NCBI RefSeq assembly: GCF_963678635.1
Contig: NW_026971334.1
Location: 62,001-126,000 of the forward strand
Length of the DNA stretch: 64,000 bases
Origin: Symsagittifera roscoffensis
Taxonomy: Eukaryota > Xenacoelomorpha > Acoela > Convolutidae
Direction: 5' to 3'
The notes below the pieces were generated by a model. The model worked only from the letters and a program-made list of their open reading frames with translations, was not told the DNA's origin and did no database searches. Of this stretch, positions 56,186 to 64,000 are shown one piece after another (position 1 is the first letter of the stretch; each line of letters starts with the position of its first letter). The translations under genes were made by a program, and so were the position numbers.

Positions 56186-57090
56186 TGTGCCAGTCGGTCA
56201 TATTTGGAAGTTTGACCTTGAGAAAAACAAGAACGCTTAATTTTGGAGTGGAATTTGATTTTTCAAAAATTCGAATGGAGCCTGTCATGCACGATTTTCT
56301 CGCGATAACTGAAAACCGAAAAAGAGAAATCAAAACGATCGAGTAACAATCGCGGGAAAGTTACCAGATAAAACAGTAGGAAATTGCTATTCGCAATTTG
56401 CGTCACAATAAAACTAGAGTAGAGCTGTCCTATCTAAAACAGAAGGAAGTATATTCCCGAGAACTGGACTATTATTGCTCGACTGGATTATTATTCAAAC
56501 TGGACTAGAGTGAACCTTCGATGGAAAAGTGGACAGCTTGAGTGTCCCAATGGTACACGAGAAACTATACTCTAGAGTCCAAACTTGTTCCTGTTATTGA
56601 AACTGATAAACATTAAACTCATTTAGTTACATTATTTAATTCTCGAGTTGCTTACCAACTTAATTACTCCCGGTTCTTGAGCGTGCTACGATTTGAGTAC
56701 CTAATTTAAATTTCTATAGTGTGTTTTATGATTGTTATGTTGAGGTAAGGCGAGTTTTAGGTTGATCCATCTGAAATGGATCAAAGTTCCACTGTCTAAT
56801 AAAAAGTAACTTAACGGATTGTCCCGACCCGGTTTTTAACGGCGTTCATGTATTTTGGGTATTTTGAGACCTAAGTATGGGGACGTTCTTATTTCTAGAG
56901 TGGGGGGGATATTTTGGTAGTAGCCTTAAGCTGTAACGGGTCGTAGTCTCATGTCACAAGCGAACCGAATTGGCTCCGACTGATTTGAGGTAGAAAAACA
57001 CAAGAGATAGTGACCCTGACTCTTGAGCCAATGGTTATAGGGCCTATTTTTCTTAAGCCTCATGTGTGACTGCAGAAGACGAATGTTACA
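56186..57090 (+). repeat. 3' LTR
   Basis: It matches 33972-34877 with about 98% identity by eye and has the same TG...CA ends. The right boundary at TTACA is followed by GTTCTTCG, unlike the sequence after the 5' LTR, which fixes the end. Confidence 0.92.
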
Positions 57091-58597
57091 GTTCTTCGTC
57101 GTATGTATTTGGCCTTGTAGATAGTTTTGTATTGTATTGTTTGATTTGTGCATCTAAGAGTATTTTATTTATTGATGTTGCAAATATTCCAAAAATCCTG
57201 CAAATAATATACCTGCTACGCTTGCTTGTCGGCTTACTTGTGTTTGTATTGCACATGTGTTATAGATTCCTCTAAGTAGTGAGAAAAGAAATCCTAAAAA
57301 GTTAAACATAGCGTATAAGATATTCAATCGGGTAATAGGGCCATCCTAGAAAGGCGAGAATTTCGTTTTTTAAGGTTACAAAACTGAAAATATTATGGGT
57401 GAAATATCTTGTGGTCTTTATTTTTCACCGTTTAAATATATATAATCTTTAATTTCTTTAAAATATCAGCTGTAGTCTTGTGTATAAATGTCTGAAAATC
57501 CTGCGGTTTTGGCAAGTTTTCTTAAATTTTGGTCAATTGATTGTCGTTTTTAGTGTCCATTTGTGTTAGTAGTTCTTAAAACTGTTGTGTTCTAGTATGA
57601 TTGTATATCGGATGATGGTAAATTGATGTTGGGATTGCGAGCGATGGCTCGAATACCTTCTGGTGAAAACTTTTTTAGTGGTTGCATAAGTGTAGGGTAT
57701 GGTGTAAGTAGGTAGTATTTTTCTTCGTCGGGGTTTAATTGTACGACATTGTGGCTGTTTTCTGATCCACAGGGGACTGCGGTATCCCAAAAACATGTCC
57801 GTCTTGAAAGTGTGTCAACAAAATGTACTTTATTTTTTATAGAATATGGGGATTCTTTTATAACAACGTTTATCTTCAAAAACATATAGTGGTTATACTT
57901 TTTTGGTTTAAGTATAAAACCATAAAATGTTTCCTTCATAATCAAGGAAGTTTGATCTATTTCCGGATAATAAGTATCCTGCGTAGGGTATTTTTAATAC
58001 TGCTAATGCGAGTGATTGTAAAATTTGTGTCTTTCTAATTCGCATAATTGATGAAGTATTTCTAATTCAAAAAGTGACATTTCTTGGAAAGTTCTACTAA
58101 TTGTGTAGTCTAACTTCATATCAAAAAGAATATCATAATGTATTGCGCCAAAGTAGGTGTTATTCATTAGTGATAGTTCTTGTAAACATGTGCTTCTACT
58201 ATCGTATGGTTTTAATTTTCCACGAGGATTACCTGCATTTTTAATGAGGTTCACTGGGACGTATGGTGTGCCTTCGTTAATAGGGTGACTTGTTGCGTAA
58301 GGGTCAATTTTTGTTTTTGCAGTGGTCATGTCGAAACCTTTTTCGTATTCGACAAGTATTTCGACGAGTATTGTGTTTTGTAGAGTGGGTTTTTGTATTT
58401 ACATGCAAATTCTGTTTCATAATATATTTGAAAACGTGTCAGTTGGTTTTCTATTTTATGAACGTTTCTGAAATTAGTGCTTCGTCTTTCAGATGGATTT
58501 ACTTGTTTATATGGTATGGATTCGATAAAATATTTTTACATGAAATTTGATCATGCGAGCATGTATTTTTGCTACTTGAAATGTTGTGAAGAGAAAT
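57091..58597 (-). pseudogene. Virus-like glycoprotein relic (5' part of the interrupted unit)
   Basis: Minus-strand frames at 58329-58003 (ATG; SLFELEILHQLCELER near its end) and 57945-57592 (NKVHFVDTLSRRTCFWDTAV, then YYLLTPYPTLMQPLKK), plus open stretches upstream of 58330 in another frame (TRFQIYYETEFACKYKNP), look like parts of one protein separated by frameshifts. The pattern of cysteines and the Y-x-L-x-P-x-P segment remind me of chuvirus-type glycoproteins that have been captured by Bel/Pao and other elements. This is an unverified resemblance. The retrotransposon at 33972-57090 separates it from the 30.3-33.7 kb relic on the same strand. Confidence 0.4.
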
Positions 58598-59084
58598 GGG
58601 TGAAGAGAAGAACCCAAAATCGAGAGAAGAGTGGAAGAAGATGAATGGAGGTTTGCCTCTGTTGACGGACTTGTACCTGGCAATGAGGTCGGACCCGATG
58701 GGGATAATCCGGGGTCTAGAGGAGGTGGTAACCTGCATTTACGGTCCAGCAGTGACGTACGCATTTCCAGATCCCCTGGTGACAACGTATCGTTACTCTG
58801 TAACGCACTTGAGTCTTATCAGCATACTGGATGGGACGGCGCTCAATTGGTGTCAGCAGGAGGTACTCAGGGCACAAATCAGCAATACGGTACTCTTTGG
58901 AAAAGTGAAAGATGCCGAGTTGATAGAGTACAACTTCAGGGGACAGCTGCAATGTAGGATGGGAGGCAAACGTGAGGGCCCCCATCGAGACATATCCCAA
59001 GTTCTGGAACTTGAACCCACTGACAGCGGACGGACGGGAGATCTTGAGGATTCCTGCTTGGAAGGACAGCTTTGCCCTGGTTAA
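58598..59084 (+). pseudogene. Truncated duplicate of the SGNH ORF (C-terminal 160 aa)
   Basis: Duplicate of the last part of the 1429-codon ORF, joined to flank sequence at the duplication breakpoint. An ATG created at the junction (58596) happens to be in frame. It lacks the coiled coil and both hydrolase regions. Confidence 0.85.
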
Positions 59085-60375
59085 GAGGGAACTAGAGGCC
59101 ATAATGGAGAAAGAAATCCTGCCAGCCACCTTGCCCGAGTTCCCGATAGTCAGGAGGATGACCTTGGGAATGAACAGTCCCTTAGTAGTTCCATCCATAT
59201 TTGCGAGGATGACAACGGAGGAGATGCAGAAAGACTTCACTGATGGCTGGGATCCCCTGTTCATCGGCTACACGGCGGCGGTTTATTTCCACACAAGCGA
59301 GGCGAAGATAAATTCCTGGACGACGCAAGCAAAAAAGATGAGAGGCTCGTTGCCACCCGGATATGAGGTGCGAAAGGTCTTGAGAGCTCTTGAGCAAGAT
59401 GGGCATGAGAACATGCTGCCAGTGTGGGACGATGGCAGGATGATCATGAAGGAGGGGCATATTGCATTGGCGGACGACATGAAATTCGCGACACGAAAGT
59501 ATAGGGCACCCTATGGCTTAGAACAGGTGGAAATGAGACAGGAGGGAAAAGAACTGGATGCAGCAGGTCAACTGTATGTGGCCCTGACGGAGTACAAGAG
59601 ATTGGACCCGGCGACACCATCACCACTGTCAGTGGATACACCTGGAGACAAGAGGAGTGGACCCGTGGAAGACCGGTTCAAGACAATTCTCAAGAGAAGA
59701 AGAGCTGAGTCAGAAGAAGAGAGTATGGATGAAACTCTCAGCGAAGCCGGCGAAGACATGGAAGTGGGGAATACGCCGGAACCAAAGCCATCAGGGGAGG
59801 AGCTCACCACTCAAGAGCTGTTGAAAGACTTGAGCGAGGAGAATTGGGCAGACACTGCCACTCCACCTCTGACCCCGTCTCCCCGGAAAAACCTGGAATT
59901 GCCATTGGCGAGCGAGACCTCCAATATGGGGATGATACTCTTGAGTTCGGAGGAAAGGGAAAAGAATACATACGAAGGAAACAAGGACATGTTCCTGGGG
60001 ACTCTGGACGACGACGCTTGGCAAAATTTCTTGAAGGAATTCAATCAAGAAGTGGGCAGCGAGACGACGCTGGACAAATTCAAGGATGAACTGTGGGACA
60101 CAGTTGTGAAGTTTGGAGAACCACTTCTGATGGGGACAGGCCTGGATGAGAAGGCGAGAAAGGAGTTGCTGAACAAGCTGATAGAGCTGAGGAAGTCACG
60201 ATCAAAGACTAGAGATGAAAAATGTGAAGACAGCTCTACTCTGAAACAAAAAACTGTAGATAAAATAGTTGATGATATAAAAGGGGATGAGGTTGGGACT
60301 AGTAATATGATTAAAAGTACTAATATCCTTAAGGCTCGAGCAGGGGGAGGCAAGAGATGGAAGGGTTGGAGGTAG
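58927..60375 (+). CDS. Duplicate of element 3' ORF 2
   Basis: Second copy of 51131-52579 with no noticed difference. It lacks an upstream LTR or spliced leader, so its expression is doubtful unless the glycoprotein-relic flank supplies a promoter. Confidence 0.65.
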   Translation, partial: STTSGDSCNVGWEANVRAPIETYPKFWNLNPLTADGREILRIPAWKDSFALVKRELEAIMEKEILPATLPEFPIVRRMTLGMNSPLVVPSIFARMTTEEMQKDFTDGWDPLFIGYTAAVYFHTSEAKINSWTTQAKKMRGSLPPGYEVRKVLRALEQDGHENMLPVWDDGRMIMKEGHIALADDMKFATRKYRAPYGLEQVEMRQEGKELDAAGQLYVALTEYKRLDPATPSPLSVDTPGDKRSGPVEDRFKTILKRRRAESEEESMDETLSEAGEDMEVGNTPEPKPSGEELTTQELLKDLSEENWADTATPPLTPSPRKNLELPLASETSNMGMILLSSEEREKNTYEGNKDMFLGTLDDDAWQNFLKEFNQEVGSETTLDKFKDELWDTVVKFGEPLLMGTGLDEKARKELLNKLIELRKSRSKTRDEKCEDSSTLKQKTVDKIVDDIKGDEVGTSNMIKSTNILKARAGGGKRWKGWR

Positions 60376-61922
60376 ACAGAGAGGTCGAATCAGTGATGAT
60401 AACCACCACACCCTCAAGCAGAGATGTGAAGACTCGCAAGAGGAAGAGAGAAGTAGAAGGATTGAGTAGTCCTTCAGTAGATGCTGTCTCGGAAGGAAAC
60501 TTGAGAGAGACGGCGCCCATTGTTTTGGCGCGATGCAAGACGGCGGCATACAAGAGCAACACGGAGCTCAGAAGACCACTCGAAGTGGAGAGGGAAATAG
60601 AGGCTTCCACCAGTTCGACATCGGAGGAAGACTTCAAGCCCCAGAAGATAAACGTGAAGAGAGGTTCAACGAACGGACAGACATGGGAAGTGGATGTCGG
60701 CAAGGAATGGGTCTCGAAGGGACACCAGGCCCCTGGGAAGCAAGTGACGAGTGATCCACTGGAGAGGAGCAAGACGAGGAACACCTCCCGGCCATGGTGG
60801 GTGGCCCTCGAGACATTGAAGGAAATGGAAGACTGCTTGAAGAAGTTGGACAGTGGAGTAGCTCGCAAACGACGCAATTGGGCCACCCAGCAAAAGGCTG
60901 AGGTTAACAAGATAGAATTGGCGAACCAGCTGAAGAGGTCCTGGCAGAACTTATTGAAGGATCATTTTGAAGAGGCAATGAGGACACCCTCGTCAGCACC
61001 GCCATTAATGGCGAATCCCTTCGTTAGAACCGCAGGACAATTGATGTTCACATGGAGTCTGGTGGGAATAGAATTGGAGACACTGACCTCGTATGACAGG
61101 TTGAAGTTGGGAAGCAAAAAGCTAGAAGTGTATCAAGCACTGATGCAACACGTGGCCAGGGATAATTCAGGCTTGAGCCTGGCCAGGAGGAAGGATGCCA
61201 CATGTTTCTTGAGATGGATAATGTCGATGATGTCTGATAGTACCATCTTGGCGTGCCACCAAAGAGCAAGCGGAAGTAAAACCGTGGAAAGGAGAGTCTC
61301 AACGATCATCTTAAACGTATATCAGAGTACTGGAATAGAAAAGGAGGATGGTTCCAGACTATCCCTAGAGAACCACAGAAAGCTGGACGAGGTAAGGAAG
61401 TTTTACAATAAGAAGTTCGAAGAAGAACATGATGTTCACCGTAACCTGGCCTCGCCAGAACAGTATTCGAGACTCAGTGAGAAGGGGGAATACCAATACG
61501 TGTCGGGAGTGATGGGGATAGCCTACAACCCCTTCTTAGACTCAGAAACTGGAGGTGCTCACAGGAACCACGAGGTAGCGGAGCTGCTGAAGTTTTGGAC
61601 AGAAAAAATAGTGGAAATAGACGCGGTGGAGAGAGAGAGGCCGAGCCTGGGCCTGATTCTTGAGAAAACACCGGAGGTGGTGATCATACCGCGCTCGAAC
61701 AAGAGAGTTGAAGTGAACATGGGTAATGACAATGGCTTGTTGATCACGAACTTGGTAGTGGTATGGAAGTTACTAAGACCCTCCCGGTGCCCACATCCTC
61801 ACGCGAGTCTGATCGAGGAGACCACCGAACAGGTGAGGTTAGCACCAACGGAAGATGAAGATTTGGCAAAGTTGAGTGTGGTGCACAAACTGATCTTACC
61901 TCAGATGAAGGAGTCAGGCTAA
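60357..61922 (+). CDS. Duplicate of element 3' ORF 3
   Basis: Second copy of 52561-54126, including the 19-nt overlap with the preceding ORF. Intact. Confidence 0.68.
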   Translation: MEGLEVDREVESVMITTTPSSRDVKTRKRKREVEGLSSPSVDAVSEGNLRETAPIVLARCKTAAYKSNTELRRPLEVEREIEASTSSTSEEDFKPQKINVKRGSTNGQTWEVDVGKEWVSKGHQAPGKQVTSDPLERSKTRNTSRPWWVALETLKEMEDCLKKLDSGVARKRRNWATQQKAEVNKIELANQLKRSWQNLLKDHFEEAMRTPSSAPPLMANPFVRTAGQLMFTWSLVGIELETLTSYDRLKLGSKKLEVYQALMQHVARDNSGLSLARRKDATCFLRWIMSMMSDSTILACHQRASGSKTVERRVSTIILNVYQSTGIEKEDGSRLSLENHRKLDEVRKFYNKKFEEEHDVHRNLASPEQYSRLSEKGEYQYVSGVMGIAYNPFLDSETGGAHRNHEVAELLKFWTEKIVEIDAVERERPSLGLILEKTPEVVIIPRSNKRVEVNMGNDNGLLITNLVVVWKLLRPSRCPHPHASLIEETTEQVRLAPTEDEDLAKLSVVHKLILPQMKESG

Positions 61923-61952
61923 AAGACGAACAATCTCGGGTCAGCAAAGAAT

Positions 61953-62681
61953 ATGGAGCCCGGTAGCTGTCTGGATTCGACGTGTGGGAGTGGAGAGCAC
62001 CCCTGCGATGGACGATCATGTGTCAGGATTCTGTCCTTTCAAAAAGAAGATCTGGTTACTTGGTTTGAAGACATCACGGAAAGGGAGAAAAGTGAAGTGC
62101 AAATAGTGGCGGAGTGTTACGCGAGAACTACGGTGAACATAGCGACGGCTCTCGGATTCTTCTCGAGAATGTGTAGTCTGCAGTCACTGGAGAGGCTAGA
62201 GTCTGAACACCATTTAGTGACCGCGTTGAGCGTGGAATCATGGCCTGGGGCGTTGCAGGTGACTCAAAAACACATCCGGAGCTGGAAGGTTGGTCTCGAG
62301 GCGGAAATGGGGTTTCCCATGAGCGAAGCTTATGGCCTGCCATTGAACGCAAAATCCCTGATAGGGTCAGTGATGGCCAATTTTTGCGGAAGCCACTACC
62401 CACTGCACATGGCGATGGTAGAAGCATCCAGCCAGAAAGTATTGGTGGACAAGGCCATCTCAGTGCCCAAGTGCGTGAGGTTGGCTCGGGTATCGCATCA
62501 CTCGCACAAGTTGTTGAGGAAAATCAGAGGGACAGTACCGAAAGAGTTGAGAGATGACTTGAGTGAAATCTGGGGAGAAGAGCTTTTGAATTTGGAAAGT
62601 GAGAACACAAGCGATCACGAGAGACAAAACGTGATCGGAAAACCTGTGGGGGTGCTCCAAACATGGAAGAGAACGACTTGA
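61953..62681 (+). CDS. Duplicate of element 3' ORF 4
   Basis: Second copy of 54157-54885. The single substitution noticed in the whole duplication (62030) falls here and is synonymous (isoleucine). Confidence 0.68.
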   Translation: MEPGSCLDSTCGSGEHPCDGRSCVRILSFQKEDLVTWFEDITEREKSEVQIVAECYARTTVNIATALGFFSRMCSLQSLERLESEHHLVTALSVESWPGALQVTQKHIRSWKVGLEAEMGFPMSEAYGLPLNAKSLIGSVMANFCGSHYPLHMAMVEASSQKVLVDKAISVPKCVRLARVSHHSHKLLRKIRGTVPKELRDDLSEIWGEELLNLESENTSDHERQNVIGKPVGVLQTWKRTT

Positions 62682-63553
62682 TGCATGAGAAAATGATGGA
62701 GCTTGAGCCTCTCTTGGAAGCCTCGGGGGAGCGTAACCTCAGGAGCATTGAGATCACCCATGGAGAATGCCCATGCCACTGTTTGGCACAAACGGTGTGG
62801 TATCCAGATCACAAGAACCTCTGCCTGGTGTGGGATATGGAAGAAATTCGGTCGATCGGATTACCGGATCACCGACAGAAGGTGACGCTCTTAGCAGTGA
62901 GTACGATGCTGGCTCTGAGATGGATAGAGGAGAATATAACGAAGTATCGGGAAGCGAAGACGCCAACGGCTGAGTCAATATATGCGATAGACTACAGCAG
63001 GAGACTCGAGTTGTTTGAGACTGCATGCAAGGTATTCGCCCTACCAATAGAAGTCAGACACGTGTGGAGCCGCTTGAGGTACTTTCCGTGGTTTCGAGCG
63101 ACACTGACGTCTTGGTTGTACATGACAACGAAAGATCACATGAGAAAATATCAAAAGGAGTATCGGCATTTCCAGGCCGAGATTGGGCCGGAAGCTTTCA
63201 AGAGACCCCTGTTAACCCATCGAAATGCGATCACGACGGGATGGAAGAGAGTGGGTGGAGTGTCTAGAGACAATACCAAAGCGAGGGAATCGATACTAGA
63301 GGAGGACTTGGCGAAGAACGTGAGCCTGAGCCTTCACAACTCCTCTTGTTTGAACCGGGAATCTAGGGTGAAGGCACTACCCAACCAAGCAAAGAGGTTG
63401 CAGGAGCAAAGGGAATGGATGCGATCCTACGAACAGCTGAAGGCTTGGGAGGAGATCGTGATTAGCTCCGATGATGAAGAAGAACTGTTGAGACAGTTTG
63501 CAGTGTCTAGTACTTCAGGGTCCGGCACCTCCAAGGCAAAGAGTGCGAAATGA
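62663..63553 (+). CDS. Duplicate of element 3' ORF 5
   Basis: Second copy of 54867-55757, including the SIM-like end. Intact. Confidence 0.68.
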   Translation: MEENDLMHEKMMELEPLLEASGERNLRSIEITHGECPCHCLAQTVWYPDHKNLCLVWDMEEIRSIGLPDHRQKVTLLAVSTMLALRWIEENITKYREAKTPTAESIYAIDYSRRLELFETACKVFALPIEVRHVWSRLRYFPWFRATLTSWLYMTTKDHMRKYQKEYRHFQAEIGPEAFKRPLLTHRNAITTGWKRVGGVSRDNTKARESILEEDLAKNVSLSLHNSSCLNRESRVKALPNQAKRLQEQREWMRSYEQLKAWEEIVISSDDEEELLRQFAVSSTSGSGTSKAKSAK

Positions 63554-63981
63554 GCGGGTGGTTCGAAGGAATCTTGAGTCTTGAGAGGGAAGGGGGGCTT
63601 GAGTGTGAATCCGGATGAAATCTGGGTTCACGAAAAAGAAATTTTAACGAATCAGATATTGTTATTAATATGCTATATTTACTATATAAATCAAAATGCT
63701 GCATGACAATTTCCTGATTGAATGGGACAAAAGAAATTTTAAATGATTGGCTTGAAAAGCAAGAATTCAAGGGTGCAGGTGTGTGCAGATTTTGATTGCT
63801 GTTTAGCGATAGTGTGAAAATTTTACATGGCCGTGAATTTTGGGGTGTAGATAAGCTTAAGTCTGCTGCGAACTTCTGTAAATGACCACTGGCACTGTAC
63901 CTTGAGCAACACTCGGTTTTCTGGGACTCACTGGCAGACGACAGCACGCGATGAGGACATCGATCTTGAGTCCGGGGAGTA

Positions 63982-64000
63982 TGTGCCAGTCGGTCATATT
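63982..64000 (+). repeat. Start of a third LTR copy (cut by the window)
   Basis: The last 19 bases match the first 19 bases of both LTRs, beginning TGTGCCAGTC. Confidence 0.85.

Larger units (their letters stand above)
33972..57090 (+). mobile_element. Giant Ty3/gypsy-type LTR retrotransposon (~23.1 kb) with extra 3' ORFs
   Basis: The element is defined by two direct repeats of 906 and 905 bp (33972-34877 and 56186-57090), both TGTGCC...TTACA. Inside are a 2.7-kb leader, gag, a CCHC knuckle, a DTG protease, a YVDD reverse transcriptase, RNase H, an integrase with HHCC, DDE and a GPF-type module, a macro-like tail, and then five further ORFs spanning 8.8 kb. The domain order protease-RT-RNase H-integrase is that of Ty3/gypsy (Metaviridae). 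Typical members are 5-12 kb, so this one is exceptionally long. Only GTT is shared by the flanks at the two ends, so a clear 4-6-bp target duplication is not seen. Gag-pol is broken in several places, so this copy is not autonomous. Confidence 0.9.
58598..64000 (+). repeat. Tandem duplicate of the element's 3' half (offset 7796 bp)
   Basis: From 58598 on, every landmark equals that at position minus 7796, with no indel, through to the first 19 bases of an LTR at 63982. The only difference I noticed is A at 54234 versus T at 62030, which is synonymous. The unit would be 50802-58597, so the copy should continue beyond the window with the LTR and the glycoprotein-like relic. It is either a recent tandem duplication or an assembly duplication. 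Confidence 0.9.

Noticed and set aside
33967-57095. 5-bp target-site duplication around the element
   Set aside because: The flanks GTGTT and GTTCT share only GTT in register, which is not enough to call a duplication.
58598-64000. Independent second insertion of the retrotransposon, 5'-truncated
   Set aside because: Near-total identity and constant offset to the first copy, against ~2% LTR divergence, fit tandem duplication or assembly duplication better.

Overview
The window reads as nuclear DNA of an invertebrate animal. The background is AT-rich, one gene is built of many short exons with AG/GT splice sites, and there are several families of decayed mobile elements (a Polinton/Maverick DNA polymerase, LTR retroelements, palindromic non-autonomous elements). 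Nothing looks bacterial: no operons, ribosome-binding sites, CRISPR arrays or tRNA/rRNA genes were seen. A nematode is one reasonable guess, but the sequence does not prove a species. Layout: 1-3.8 kb holds a broken Polinton-type DNA polymerase B on the minus strand and small zinc-finger-like and hypothetical ORFs. 3.8-11 kb is AT-rich, with diverged tandem duplications, a perfect 36-bp-arm hairpin and a 300-bp palindromic element. 11.1-23.5 kb is one minus-strand gene. Its terminal exon (11118-12015) is preceded by a 96-nt exon and then by 23 tandem copies of a ~476-bp unit. Each unit carries one 96-nt, phase-symmetric exon, so the gene should encode a long tract of 32-residue repeats. 23.5-30 kb is mostly unassigned and contains a decayed gag-protease relic on the minus strand. 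30.3-34 kb and 57.1-58.6 kb are two pieces of a minus-strand, virus-like coding relic, split by a large retrotransposon insertion. The dominant object is a ~23.1-kb Ty3/gypsy-type LTR retrotransposon (33972-57090) with ~905-bp LTRs (TG...CA) about 98% identical to each other. Its 2.7-kb leader carries a 71-bp repeat, G6 runs and ~58 copies of a 14-bp minisatellite. Gag, nucleocapsid zinc knuckle, protease, reverse transcriptase, RNase H, integrase and a macro-like domain follow, interrupted by several stops and frameshifts. Downstream lies an unusual block of five long, undamaged ORFs (46999-55757). The first, 1429 codons, has an SGNH-hydrolase signature and a possible second degenerate copy; I do not recognise the other four. 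Two of the ORF junctions are start/stop overlaps of exactly 19 nt. The last ORF ends in a motif like a SUMO-interacting motif. From 58598 to the window end the sequence repeats 50802 onward at a constant offset of 7796 bp. I noticed one substitution, although the element's own LTRs differ by about 16 positions. This implies a recent tandem duplication, or an assembly artefact, of the 3' half of the element plus flank. How the parts may work together (inference): gag-pol supplies replication and integration functions, and the 3' ORFs are probably expressed from a spliced subgenomic RNA (acceptor near 46643) with coupled translation between neighbours. A strand-biased hexamer CTTGAG recurs through coding and non-coding parts of the element and may be an RNA-level signal.
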